A stretch of 64,000 bases of DNA from Xylanibacter ruminicola Ga6B6 (GTDB lineage: Bacteria > Bacteroidota > Bacteroidia > Bacteroidales > Bacteroidaceae). The position numbers were made by a program, and so were the translations under genes. The stretch spans positions 1 through 64,000 of the forward strand of contig NZ_JHXD01000017.1 in NCBI RefSeq assembly GCF_000687715.1. Reading direction: 5' to 3'. This document shows positions 43,311-51,448 of this stretch, one piece after another; position 1 is the stretch's first letter; the number at the start of each line of letters is the position of its first letter. The notes beneath the pieces are model-generated. The model was not told where the DNA came from. It was given only the letters and a program-made list of their open reading frames with translations, and searched no databases.

Positions 43311-44645
43311 ATGAAGAAAATTACTTATGCAATGTCGGTCCTCATGATGGGACTCTCGTTCACTGCCTGCAGTGAAAGTAACAACAACAATGAAGAGAAC
43401 GGTAACGAGTTCAACGTTATCAACACTACACCATTGGTAGATGAGGACAGCTATCCCCAGAACACCACCGCTGCAAACTACAACAGCAAGGCTTTCGGTC
43501 AGGACGCTATCGACAACTGTTTGTCGCTGATTTCAGAGCTTGAAAATGCCAATACCACCATCGCTACAGCAAAACTGAGCGAGGCTCAAGAGGCTTACCT
43601 GCGCAAGGTACTCGAGACTCTGGTTGGTAACGTCATCGTGCCTACCTATACACAGTTGGCTGATGATGTTGAGGATTTGGAGAAGACTCTGAACGGCCTG
43701 ACCGTAAACAGCATTACACAGGCCCAGATTGACAAGGCTTGTGCCGACTTTAAGCAGGCCCGCCAGAACTGGGAGCGCTCTGAGGCATTCCTGATGGGTG
43801 CCGCCAGCGATTTTGATATCGACCCAACTATCGATTCATGGCCTTTGAACCGCAGTCTGCTGCTCAACTACTTTAACAATGGCATGAACGACGAGATGCT
43901 GGAGGATGCCACCATCCTGGGCTTCCACGCTTTGGAGTTCATCCTGTTCCGTAACGGTCAGAACCGTAAGGTAGCCGAGTTGCAGGGCAACGATACCTAC
44001 ACTAACTTCGAAAAGATTACTGGTGCCCAGGAACTGGCTTACGCTCAGACTATCTGCACCCTGCTTAAGCAGCGTTGCTTCCAGTTGCAGGTTGCCTGGG
44101 AGGGCGAGACAGCAGCTAATGCCGCTCGAGTAGCAGTAGTTAAGGCCGCAGGTCTAGACATGACTACCGCCGCAGGTCTCTCTTATGGCGAGAACCTGAA
44201 GCAGGCCGGCATCAGTGGTAGCAAGAGCACCTTCCCCACACTGAAGGATGCCATTGCTCAGGTACTGATTAACGACGAGGGCTCATGCTTGGCTATCTGT
44301 AACGAGGTAGGTACAGCCAAGATTGCCAACCCCTTCAGCGCTGGCGACATCGCTTATGTAGAGTCGCCTTATAGCTACAACTCTATCACCGACTTCCGCG
44401 ATAACATCCGCAGTATCCGTAACGTATGGCTGGGTTCAACCGACAAGAAGGCTAACGAGTACAGCTTCCACACTTTCTTTGCCAGCGTAAAGAGCGATAA
44501 GGTGAACACCGCTGTAGAAAGCAACTACGTGGGTGCTATCGAGGGTATCAGCAACATGCCAACACCATTCGTTAAGTATTGCAGCGTGGTATGGGGCAAG
44601 AACTTCGACGATCCCGACAACTGGGACTCTACATCTGGAGAGTAA
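43311..44645 (+). CDS. Imelysin-family iron-regulated lipoprotein
   Basis: The protein (444 residues) has a lipoprotein signal (MMGLSFTACSE) and an imelysin/IrpA domain with the conserved GxHxxE motif (G204, H206, E209 in LGFHALEFILF). Imelysins are periplasmic or surface proteins linked to iron (and perhaps heme) uptake. It is followed by a di-heme oxidoreductase gene 32 bases downstream, a common pairing. Confidence 0.9.
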   Translation: MKKITYAMSVLMMGLSFTACSESNNNNEENGNEFNVINTTPLVDEDSYPQNTTAANYNSKAFGQDAIDNCLSLISELENANTTIATAKLSEAQEAYLRKVLETLVGNVIVPTYTQLADDVEDLEKTLNGLTVNSITQAQIDKACADFKQARQNWERSEAFLMGAASDFDIDPTIDSWPLNRSLLLNYFNNGMNDEMLEDATILGFHALEFILFRNGQNRKVAELQGNDTYTNFEKITGAQELAYAQTICTLLKQRCFQLQVAWEGETAANAARVAVVKAAGLDMTTAAGLSYGENLKQAGISGSKSTFPTLKDAIAQVLINDEGSCLAICNEVGTAKIANPFSAGDIAYVESPYSYNSITDFRDNIRSIRNVWLGSTDKKANEYSFHTFFASVKSDKVNTAVESNYVGAIEGISNMPTPFVKYCSVVWGKNFDDPDNWDSTSGE

Positions 44646-44677
44646 TACACCTGAAAATTAATTAAACAAATACACTA

Positions 44678-46432
44678 ATGGAGAAAATATCGAAACTAAC
44701 ATGTGTTGTATGTTTCGGAATGCTGTCGGCCGCAGGGCTGACAGCATGTTCCGATAATAACGACTTCGCAGATCTGGGACCTCTGACACCTGAAGAACAA
44801 GCATTCGGAAAAGCTACTGGCAACTTTACTGCCGAGGAATGGTACCCCGGCGGTGAGCTCGGCACCACCGAGAAGGCCAGCTATTCGGCCATCACACCTG
44901 CAGCCATTGCAGCAGGCATGGAGGACGACTTTAATACAGGCGAAGGTTTCTTCGAGAAGCTCTACACCTTTGAGCAGGAACCACGTAAAGGCTTAGGTCC
45001 TGCATGGGTTCGTAACTCGTGTATCGCCTGCCACCCCAGCTATGGTCACGGCAAGCGTCAGACAGAATATCGTGCCAACCAGATTGGCAACGGCTATCTG
45101 CTGGTGATTTATCATCCTGATACCAACGGTTACATCACCGAGGTTACAGGTATGCCTCAGACACAGGCCATGTCGCCCTTTAAGGCACCTATCGACGAGA
45201 GCCAGATTACTATCGATTGGAAGAACGTAACAGCCATGGAGAGCGGACTGCCCATGCAGTTTGAGGATGGCGAGGAGTACGCCCTCATCTATCCAGAGGT
45301 AACCATCCCTCAGACCGCCTTCAACACCAACCCACTGCCTACCAACTACGAGGTACGACTGGAGTCGACCATCGGTGTTTATGGTACAGGCCTTCTCGAT
45401 GCCATCAGCGATGAGGATATCGAGGCACAGTGGTTAGCCGAATCAAAGCATGCCACCATGAATCCCGCCATGTGGGATCAGGAGGCTGGCACCTTCAAAT
45501 CATCAGCCTACTATTCGGCTGCTTATAACGACCTAGGTACCTTCCGCGGCAATCATGGTCCGATTAAGCGCTTCACCTATGCCATGACTCGCGGTTCGCT
45601 GCAGGATGGTGCAGGTTCGAACGCTATCTGGAATATCACCAACGTCACCCGTAGCGACCGTCACTTCCTTTACACCACCCCAGCATGGGCCAAGGCACAG
45701 AGCGAGGATAAGGAGGTTATCAGCTATATCAAAGAGCACGGCGAATCGCCACTCAGCATTCTGCACCCCTACTATGCCGATGGTACCGACGAAGGTATTG
45801 CTGCTCGTGTAAACGAGATACTGAGTTGCTCGTCGATTGCCAAGAAGGAGACCTTCGACAAGTACCTGTTTAACGGTGCGCCTTACAATGGCAAGGAAGA
45901 GATGAGCGACAAGCAGTACTATCAGTTTATGGTATGGCATCGTGCGCTGGCTGTGCCTGCAGCCCGCAACCTGAATGATGCCGACGTACAGCGTGGTAAG
46001 GATCTGTTCTCGCAGATTGGTTGTGCCCGCTGCCACCGTCCTTCATGGAAGACTGGCAACGACGATATGTGGGTAGATGCCAGCATTAAGGCATACGCTA
46101 AGAGCATTGGTAAGGATGCCAACAAAATGTTGCCCCGCTATCCTAACCAGACCATCTGGCCTTACACCGATATGGTTCAGCATCGCCTGATGATGAAGAA
46201 CGACATCCGCACAGGCTGGTGCCGCACCACACCATTGTGGGGCCGCGGACTGTCGCAGTTGCTTACAGGTGCTAACGATCGTCTGCACGACTGCCGTGCC
46301 CGCAGTGTACTTGAGGCTATCATGTGGCATGGTTATTCAAAGCAGTCGGATGCTTACGGACCAACAGAGAAATTCTATCATCTGCCTAAGGCCGATAGAG
46401 ATGCTGTAATAAAATTCATCGAGTCTATATAA
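44678..46432 (+). CDS. Di-heme oxidoreductase (DHOR) lipoprotein
   Basis: The protein (584 residues) has a lipoprotein signal (SAAGLTACSD, C24) and two covalent heme sites: CIACH (115-119) and CARCH (449-453). This is the DHOR family, often annotated as thiol oxidoreductase, found with imelysins in iron-uptake loci. It needs cytochrome c assembly, which the next gene (30 bases downstream) may provide. The reaction it carries out is not settled. Confidence 0.88.
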   Translation: MEKISKLTCVVCFGMLSAAGLTACSDNNDFADLGPLTPEEQAFGKATGNFTAEEWYPGGELGTTEKASYSAITPAAIAAGMEDDFNTGEGFFEKLYTFEQEPRKGLGPAWVRNSCIACHPSYGHGKRQTEYRANQIGNGYLLVIYHPDTNGYITEVTGMPQTQAMSPFKAPIDESQITIDWKNVTAMESGLPMQFEDGEEYALIYPEVTIPQTAFNTNPLPTNYEVRLESTIGVYGTGLLDAISDEDIEAQWLAESKHATMNPAMWDQEAGTFKSSAYYSAAYNDLGTFRGNHGPIKRFTYAMTRGSLQDGAGSNAIWNITNVTRSDRHFLYTTPAWAKAQSEDKEVISYIKEHGESPLSILHPYYADGTDEGIAARVNEILSCSSIAKKETFDKYLFNGAPYNGKEEMSDKQYYQFMVWHRALAVPAARNLNDADVQRGKDLFSQIGCARCHRPSWKTGNDDMWVDASIKAYAKSIGKDANKMLPRYPNQTIWPYTDMVQHRLMMKNDIRTGWCRTTPLWGRGLSQLLTGANDRLHDCRARSVLEAIMWHGYSKQSDAYGPTEKFYHLPKADRDAVIKFIESI

Positions 46433-46462
46433 TAATTTGCCCGCTGCTTACGTTTATTATAT

Positions 46463-47623
46463 ATGAAGCGAAGTATAATCATTCTATACATCGTGGTGGT
46501 TGCTGTACTGGCAGCCGCCACGGTTTTTGAGAAATATCAGGGTACAGAGTATGTATCCAACAATATCTATGGTGCCTGGTGGTTCTCGGCCTTATGGGCT
46601 TTGTTAGTAGCCGTCAGCATATTCTGGCTCATCAAGCGCAAGGTGCGACGTCCATCGGTAATGGTGCTACACCTGTCGTTTGTAGTTATCCTGGCAGGTG
46701 CCCTGCTCACGCATCTCACCGCCGTAAGAGGTGTAGTACCTTTACGTCAGGGCGTAGCCACCAACACATTCCTAACACGCGACATGCACCTCCACCAGTT
46801 GCCTTTCAACATCTGTCTGGAGCATTTTGACGTAAAGTTCTATGAGGGGACAGAGATGCCATCCGACTATATCTCGCAGGTTACCATCGATGGCAAGCCC
46901 TTTACCATCTCAATGAATCAGATTGCCAGTTATAGGAATATCCGCCTGTATCAGATGGACTACGATGCAGATATGCAGGGTAGTATCCTGTCGCTGAATT
47001 ACGATCCATGGGGCATCCCCGTAACCTACTGTGGTTACGCCTTGCTGTTTGTATCGCTCATCTGGATACTCATCGATCCTAAGGGCAGGTTCCGCGAACA
47101 GCTTGCCTTGCTGCGTAATCATCGCTTGCAGCTCAATATCTTTGCTGCAGGCGTGCTGGTTTGTTTCTTATTCCTAATGTACCACTTCCTGAATAAGTAC
47201 TCACCCGAAAACCATCCCATGCCTGTTCTCAACTCGCGTTTGCTGCCCATCCATATTGCAACTATCATGCTGGCTTACACCCTGTTGTTGTTTGCATGCC
47301 TCAGCAGTCTGGTGGGTATCCTGTCTGCCAAGCATCGCCAAGGCATGCAACACCTGTCGCAGATGATGCTCTACCCGGCACTCACTTTCCTAGGCTTTGG
47401 TATCTTTATCGGTGCCATCTGGGCCAACATCTCGTGGGGTAACTACTGGTCGTGGGACCCCAAGGAAACCTGGGCACTCATCACCCTGATGATTTACGGC
47501 ATCCCCGCCCATCGTAGCATCAAACTTAATCACAACGTGTATATGGTTCTGGCATTCCTCACCATCCTCATGACTTACTTTGGTGTAAACTACTTCTTAG
47601 GCGGCATGCACTCGTACGCTTAA
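46463..47623 (+). CDS. Cytochrome c assembly protein, ResB-CcsA fusion type
   Basis: The protein (386 residues) has an N-terminal part with two or three helices and a ResB-like beta region (about 1-200), then a CcsA/ResC part with the tryptophan-rich heme-binding motif GNYWSWDPKETW and several helices. It would carry heme across the inner membrane for attachment to CxxCH. Last gene of the porin-imelysin operon, it probably serves the DHOR protein. It is shorter in the ResB part than separate ResB proteins. Confidence 0.85.
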   Translation: MKRSIIILYIVVVAVLAAATVFEKYQGTEYVSNNIYGAWWFSALWALLVAVSIFWLIKRKVRRPSVMVLHLSFVVILAGALLTHLTAVRGVVPLRQGVATNTFLTRDMHLHQLPFNICLEHFDVKFYEGTEMPSDYISQVTIDGKPFTISMNQIASYRNIRLYQMDYDADMQGSILSLNYDPWGIPVTYCGYALLFVSLIWILIDPKGRFREQLALLRNHRLQLNIFAAGVLVCFLFLMYHFLNKYSPENHPMPVLNSRLLPIHIATIMLAYTLLLFACLSSLVGILSAKHRQGMQHLSQMMLYPALTFLGFGIFIGAIWANISWGNYWSWDPKETWALITLMIYGIPAHRSIKLNHNVYMVLAFLTILMTYFGVNYFLGGMHSYA

Positions 47624-47674
47624 GGATACACCAATACCTATTTTATATTAGTTCTTTTTATTGAACACCGAAAG

Positions 47675-47730
47675 GTGCGCGATGCTTAAAACACTCGGTT
47701 TTAGGTATTGCGCACTTTATTTTTTCGCCG
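47675..47730 (+). terminator. Possible hairpin terminator overlapping the next promoter
   Basis: GTGCGC (47675-47680) pairs with GCGCAC (47710-47715), with an inner AAAAC/GTTTT stem. TTTATTTTTT follows. The T-run ends at the -7 box of the DUF2023 promoter, so termination of the upstream operon and initiation of the next overlap. Confidence 0.45.
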
Positions 47731-47738
47731 TACCTTTG
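47701..47738 (+). promoter_or_regulatory. Promoter of the DUF2023-flavodoxin operon, extended -33 motif
   Basis: TTAGGTATTG (TTG at 47708-47710), exactly 20 bases, then TACCTTTG (47731-47738). It shares TTTTAGGTATTG and CGCCGTACCTTTGCACC with the porin-imelysin promoter. Confidence 0.78.
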
Positions 47739-47762
47739 CACCGTCGAATTAAAAGTATAACA

Positions 47763-48137
47763 ATGAGAACAGAAAGAAACATCCCAACGGAACTCAAAGT
47801 ACTGATGAACCACATCTACGAGCTGAATAAAGGCGTGCGCCAGATGGTACTGTTTACCTGCAATAAAAAGTATGGTAACCAGGCTGTTGAACGATTGGAA
47901 AGCCAAGGCATACCCTACGTGCTGCAGCCTGCAGGTCAGCAGAACCTGAACGTTTACTTTGGGCGTCGCGAATGTCTGGATGCCATCCGACTCATTGTTA
48001 CCCGTCCGTTGAACCAACTTACACCTGAAGAGGATTTTATTCTTGGTGCTATGTTGGGGTACGACATCTGTGCCCAGTGCGAGCGCTATTGCAAACGTAA
48101 AGGACAATGCGACGGAAACTGCAAATGTAAGAATTAA
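47763..48137 (+). CDS. DUF2023 family protein
   Basis: The start at 47763 follows the promoter; an in-frame ATG at 47661 lies upstream of it. The protein (124 residues) has MNHIYELNKGVRQMVLFTC and a cysteine-rich tail (CAQCERYCKRKGQCDGNCKCK) that could bind a metal. DUF2023 proteins commonly sit beside flavodoxin, as here (24 bases). Their function is unknown. Confidence 0.82.
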   Translation: MRTERNIPTELKVLMNHIYELNKGVRQMVLFTCNKKYGNQAVERLESQGIPYVLQPAGQQNLNVYFGRRECLDAIRLIVTRPLNQLTPEEDFILGAMLGYDICAQCERYCKRKGQCDGNCKCKN

Positions 48138-48161
48138 ACCACATAATGATAATATAAAGTA

Positions 48162-48656
48162 ATGAATTCAACTATTGTAATTTATGGTTCCTCTACAGGA
48201 ACATGCGAGGCCATCGCAGAGAAGATTGCCTCGAAACTGGGCTGCGAAGCCTTGAATGTACAGGATCTTTCGGCCGAAACCGTTGCCGCCAACCAGAATC
48301 TGATCTTAGGTACCTCTACCTGGGGAGCTGGCGAACTGCAGGACGATTGGTACGACGGTTTGAAGACCTTGCAGGGTGCCGACCTAAGCGGCAAAACTAT
48401 CGCCATCTTTGGTTGTGGCGACTGTTCTACCTATAGTGATACCTTTGTAGGTGGTATGGGTGAGCTCTACAACGGCATCAAAGACAGCGGTGCTAACTTT
48501 ATTGGTAGTGTTGAAACTGATGGTTACACTTTCGACGATTCTGAAGCTGTTATCGATGGTAAGTTTATTGGCCTGCCTCTCGACGACATCAATGAGGACG
48601 ACCAGACCGATACACGTATCGATGCCTGGTTGGCAGCTATTACTCCAAGTCTTTAA
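48162..48656 (+). CDS. fldA: Flavodoxin
   Basis: The protein (164 residues) has the FMN phosphate loop GSSTGTCEA, the second loop TSTWGAGELQDDWY and the third GCGDCSTYSDTF. It carries electrons at low potential and typically replaces ferredoxin under iron limitation. The shared promoter motif with the imelysin operon supports iron-responsive control. A hairpin terminator follows. Confidence 0.95.
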   Translation: MNSTIVIYGSSTGTCEAIAEKIASKLGCEALNVQDLSAETVAANQNLILGTSTWGAGELQDDWYDGLKTLQGADLSGKTIAIFGCGDCSTYSDTFVGGMGELYNGIKDSGANFIGSVETDGYTFDDSEAVIDGKFIGLPLDDINEDDQTDTRIDAWLAAITPSL

Positions 48657-48701
48657 TCACAGGTGTAAATTTATAAATAAGTATTTGTTTAGTTAGGGTA
48701 A

Positions 48702-48739
48702 AGGTGGCTAGTCGAGACGACCAGCCACCTTTCTATTTT
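48702..48739 (+). terminator. Terminator after flavodoxin
   Basis: AGGTGGCT (48702-48709) pairs with AGCCACCT (48723-48730), followed by TTCTATTTT. Confidence 0.8.
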
Positions 48740-48781
48740 CAAAAAAAAGACTAATAACAGGCCATTATCCGTTTTTTTTCG

Positions 48782-48789
48782 TATCTTTG
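48782..48789 (+). promoter_or_regulatory. -7 box of the DUF1593 gene
   Basis: TATCTTTG lies 18 bases before the ATG at 48808; no -33 box at 20 bases. Confidence 0.6.
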
Positions 48790-48807
48790 CGGCACAAATT
48801 AACAATC

Positions 48808-50202
48808 ATGATAATGCTAAGAATAATTATTTGCCTGCTGGCTATGATGGGAGCTCTTTCGCTCCAAGCAGAAAACAAAGAATTAAAACCACGACTTGTG
48901 GTGTGTACAGACATTGCACCTGCTGATGTGGAACCCGACGATATGGAGTCGATGGTACGACTGATGGCCTATGCCGACCAATTTGAAATAGAAGCATTGA
49001 TTACATCAGTAGGTTGGAACTGCGATCCCTATCCTACAGAATGGGCACAGTATCTGCAACGGGTAATTGAGGCTTACAGACAGGATGTGCCGAAGCTGAT
49101 GCAACGTTCGAAGCAGAAGAATTTCTTAGCATTTGATAAAGAAAGAAAACAACAGTACATAGGATACTGGCCAAGTGCCGACTATTTGAAGAGCCGTGCG
49201 GTAATGGGTAGTATTCACGGTGGCATCAAATCCATTGGTGCTGATAACGATTCACCTGGTAGCGAACTGCTGATACAACTTGCCGACGAAGACGACCCAC
49301 GCCCAATCTATGTAGCCGCTTGGGGTGGCGCCAACACATTGGCACAAGCCATCTGGCGGGTTAAACAAACACGTTCTGCTGAGGCCTTAAAGCTGTTTTT
49401 ACATAAGTTCCGTATCTACACCATTACCGACCAAGACATGCATTACAATATGCGTATGAATCGTAGTTACAGTTCGCACATGTGGCTACGTAAGGAGTTT
49501 GCCGACGACTTGCTGTTTGTGTGGGATGAAGGCACATGGCAGGAACAGTGTGAACTTGGCAAACGCTATTGGCAACAGCACAAGGACCATATACAAGGCC
49601 GAGGGGCGTTAGGCAACGAGTATCCTACCTACAAATGGGGAGTTGAGGGAGATACGCCAAGTTTCCTGTATGTCATGCCAAATGGGTTGAACAATCCCGA
49701 CGATCCACATCAAGCCGGTTGGGCAGGCTATCATGAGCATGGACTCTGTGCCGACTCGATTACCACCGCCTGGACCAGTTGGCAGGAGCCGCTGCGTAGC
49801 ATCAGTATAGAGTATAAGCAGCGTTTCTACCCCGATGAGCTTAACGATTTCATGGCACGTATGCAGTGGGCTGCCGAGGGGCATGGCAATCATAATCCTC
49901 GAGTTATCATAAACAACAACACAGGTATTTTGCCCATTCATATCACAGCTAAAGCGGGTGATACAATACGCCTTGATGCCTCATCATCGCAGGATAGTGA
50001 TGGCGACAACCTGCAATTCTTATGGTGGCAGCAGCCTGAGATAGGACGAACAAAGGTGACTATCTCCCAGTCAACCCAGAAGACAGCCACCATACATATC
50101 CCTGCAGATACTGCAAACGACACGATTCACATTATTTGCGAAGTACACGACGACGGTCCCTTTCATCTGGTAGCCTATCGCCGCATCATTATTTCTATAT
50201 AG
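48808..50202 (+). CDS. Exported DUF1593 (nucleoside-hydrolase-like) protein
   Basis: The start at 48808 (MIMLRIIICLLAMMGALSLQAE) gives a signal peptide and follows the -7 box; an in-frame ATG at 48787 overlaps it. The protein (464 residues) has the nucleoside-hydrolase-like aspartate motif TDIAPADVEPDDMESMV, then AAWGGANTLAQA, and a C-terminal beta-sandwich (about 370-464; LDASSSQDSDGDNLQFLWW). Family members act on carbohydrates or nucleosides; the substrate is unknown. The convergent 29-residue ORF starts 4 bases after its stop. Confidence 0.82.
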   Translation: MIMLRIIICLLAMMGALSLQAENKELKPRLVVCTDIAPADVEPDDMESMVRLMAYADQFEIEALITSVGWNCDPYPTEWAQYLQRVIEAYRQDVPKLMQRSKQKNFLAFDKERKQQYIGYWPSADYLKSRAVMGSIHGGIKSIGADNDSPGSELLIQLADEDDPRPIYVAAWGGANTLAQAIWRVKQTRSAEALKLFLHKFRIYTITDQDMHYNMRMNRSYSSHMWLRKEFADDLLFVWDEGTWQEQCELGKRYWQQHKDHIQGRGALGNEYPTYKWGVEGDTPSFLYVMPNGLNNPDDPHQAGWAGYHEHGLCADSITTAWTSWQEPLRSISIEYKQRFYPDELNDFMARMQWAAEGHGNHNPRVIINNNTGILPIHITAKAGDTIRLDASSSQDSDGDNLQFLWWQQPEIGRTKVTISQSTQKTATIHIPADTANDTIHIICEVHDDGPFHLVAYRRIIISI

Positions 50203-50205
50203 CCA

Positions 50206-50295
50206 CTAAACTTTGTGGTTATAGTGTCTGATAAGACACGCTACACCAATGGTTGCGAGCAAAAATTCCAAAGCTACTACTAAAATGTATACCAT
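50206..50295 (-). CDS. 29-residue membrane peptide in the cobalamin-controlled transcript
   Basis: An ATG at 50295, 10 bases after the stop of the degenerate flavodoxin gene, opens a frame for MVYILVVALEFLLATIGVAC plus a basic tail (IRHYNHKV). The peptide is one hydrophobic helix with a short charged C-terminus. It lies under the same riboswitch. Very short length leaves doubt, but position and helix pattern favour a real gene. No homolog is recognised. Confidence 0.5.
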   Translation of the reverse strand: MVYILVVALEFLLATIGVACLIRHYNHKV

Positions 50296-50305
50296 AGTAA
50301 TTTGA

Positions 50306-50701
50306 TTATAAATTAGGTGAAACAGAACATATCCAATTTTCGAGATTGCATTGGGGCGTTTCAGCATATAGCTGTTCGCCAACAATGTGCGCATGGCGTT
50401 CACGCAGTTCATGGCAAATTTTATCTGCATCATGATTCAGTTTGTTACCTAATGCCACTAACACGGCAAAGTTCTTTCCACTTAGGCTAGCACCACGCAG
50501 CGTTTGACAAGCCCATTGCCAATGGGGAGTCATACTCCCATCAGCCATAAACTCTAATGCAAGAACAAAACTCTGGCAGTTTTCTATCTGCCTGTTGTTA
50601 ATACTCTGTACGCTGATAGTTTCAGCGCCAAGCTTGTCGGCTATTTCTTCAGCAATAGCCTGACAACTGTCGTATACCACGACGATTGATTCATGTTTCA
50701 T
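50306..50701 (-). CDS. Degenerate flavodoxin-like protein under a cobalamin riboswitch
   Basis: The start at 50701 lies after the riboswitch; a longer frame would read through the aptamer. The protein (131 residues) follows flavodoxin from the neighbouring fldA: VVVYDSCQAIAEEIADKLGAE and LRGASLSGKNFAVLVALGN. The FMN phosphate loop (GSSTGT) is replaced by a shorter DSC, and the other two FMN loops are lost (LEFMADGS, ALGNKLNH). It probably does not bind FMN in the usual way. Control by B12 suggests a role in cobalamin or corrinoid metabolism or in reductive activation. The product may be a remnant or have a new function. Confidence 0.75.
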   Translation of the reverse strand: MKHESIVVVYDSCQAIAEEIADKLGAETISVQSINNRQIENCQSFVLALEFMADGSMTPHWQWACQTLRGASLSGKNFAVLVALGNKLNHDADKICHELRERHAHIVGEQLYAETPQCNLENWICSVSPNL

Positions 50702-50763
50702 ACCCACAAAAATTAAGTTGCGCCTCACACCCTTACATCGAGAGCATTTAGCAAATACCGAAA

Positions 50764-50926
50764 AAGGCTGGTCTTCAGACTTTCCTCCACTCCCAAGCGC
50801 CTTCTCACCCAAACGGGCAATGGCATTGATGCTTAGGAGCCATAATGGAGTTCACTGCTGCGGGACAGTCGGAGATTCTCACTCACATTCCCAATTAATC
50901 GCGGCTAAGCGAACCTTTACGGGTGA
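50764..50926 (-). promoter_or_regulatory. Cobalamin riboswitch
   Basis: Reading leftward, the conserved blocks are present in order: GGGAATGTGAGTGAGAATC, GACTGTCCCGCAGC, TGCCATTGCCCGTT, GTGAGAAGGCG and the B12 box AGTCTGAAGACCAGCC. This is a complete AdoCbl-type aptamer. About 60 bases separate it from the flavodoxin-like start, enough for an expression platform that hides the start region when B12 is bound. Confidence 0.92.
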
Positions 50927-50928
50927 AG

Positions 50929-50977
50929 GTCGAGGCTATGCCTCAACGTTCACGTTAAGTCGAGGCGTAGCCTCAAC
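50929..50977 (-). repeat. Two repeated short hairpins at the riboswitch 5' end
   Basis: GTCGAGGC-NNN-GCCTCAAC occurs twice, at 50929-50947 and 50959-50977, 30 bases apart. Each folds to a GAGGC/GCCTC stem with a three-base loop. They lie at the start of the leader, between the promoter and the aptamer. Their role is unknown. Confidence 0.7.
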
Positions 50978-50986
50978 TTTCTGCTG

Positions 50987-51016
50987 CAAATATACAACAT
51001 TATTCTTATACACCAA
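50987..51016 (-). promoter_or_regulatory. Promoter of the cobalamin-controlled transcript
   Basis: TTTG (51016-51013), 18 bases, then TATATTTG (50994-50987) and CA. It lies about 30 bases beyond the U-tract of the small-RNA terminator, so the two transcripts are separate. Confidence 0.6.
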
Positions 51017-51044
51017 ACAAAAAAACAAAAATAATTTGTTTAAT

Positions 51045-51095
51045 CAAAAAAAAGGCCCCAGGCCTTCTATCCGTTAGCGAGATAGTTGGCCTGGG
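51045..51095 (-). terminator. Long rho-independent terminator of the small RNA
   Basis: CCCCAGGCC (51095-51087 on the minus strand) pairs with GGCCTGGGG (51063-51055), extended by an AA/AA internal loop and CTATC/GATAG. CC and then eight T follow on the minus strand. Confidence 0.9.
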
Positions 51096-51211
51096 GCACG
51101 TTTGGCAGTTAACGCTTCGTTCCATTACGCACTGCCCTTCATTGTCAAAAGGATATTGATCATTAGGTTATATCTATTACTTAAAAAAAAGAAAGAGCGA
51201 TTAAATTTTCT
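51045..51211 (-). ncRNA. Structured small RNA with dedicated promoter and terminator
   Basis: A transcript starting near 51211 (promoter 51217-51247) runs about 165 nt to a strong terminator. It holds a stem GGCAGT/ACTGCC (51135-51103) and then the long terminator hairpin. The longest peptides it could encode before the hairpin are about 12 residues, so it is probably noncoding. Its promoter is a near copy of the one at 53360, with the same upstream sites, so both are likely controlled by the TPR/AraC regulator. The RNA is not of a known family as far as can be told. Confidence 0.6.
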
Positions 51212-51216
51212 GGTTG

Positions 51217-51247
51217 CAAAGGTAAGGCAAAAAAACTAATTCCACAA
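51217..51247 (-). promoter_or_regulatory. Promoter of the small RNA
   Basis: TTG (51247-51245), exactly 20 bases, then TACCTTTG (51224-51217). The stretch TTGTGGAATTAGTTTTTTTG is nearly the same as in the promoter at 53360-53390. Confidence 0.82.
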
Positions 51248-51253
51248 GGGGTT

Positions 51254-51330
51254 AGACAAATTGTCGGATGGTTTCAGACGAATTGTCGGACAATTTAGAC
51301 AGTTTATCGGACGAAATGACAATCCGTCGA
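51254..51330. promoter_or_regulatory. Array of four regulator half-sites
   Basis: AGACAAATTGTCGGA (51254-51268) and AGACGAATTGTCGGA (51276-51290) are direct repeats 22 bases apart. A weaker third (AGACAGTTTATCGGA, 51297-51311) and a fourth (about 51317-51330) follow at 20-21-base steps. The first ends 29 bases from the small-RNA -7 box. Spacing of two helix turns is typical of AraC-type binding. The array also lies upstream of the regulator gene itself. Confidence 0.7.
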
Positions 51331-51424
51331 ACAAATTATACAGTTTTTCACACTTTACATCAAGAAAATGATAGTAAAAACAACAATAAAACTACATTTT
51401 GTTTTTTAGTTTTAAATAATTGTG

Positions 51425-51432
51425 TATATTTG
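51425..51432 (+). promoter_or_regulatory. -7 box of the TPR/AraC regulator gene
   Basis: TATATTTG followed by CA lies 16 bases before the ATG at 51449. A TTTG lies 23 bases upstream, longer than usual. Confidence 0.6.
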
Positions 51433-51448
51433 CACCTGCAAACTATTT

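Noticed and set aside
50702..50812. N-terminal extension of the flavodoxin-like gene
   Set aside because: It would translate part of the cobalamin riboswitch. Similarity to flavodoxin begins only at 50701.
51045..51135. Short peptide frames in the small RNA region
   Set aside because: The possible frames are about 12 residues or run through the terminator hairpin, with no helix or motif pattern.
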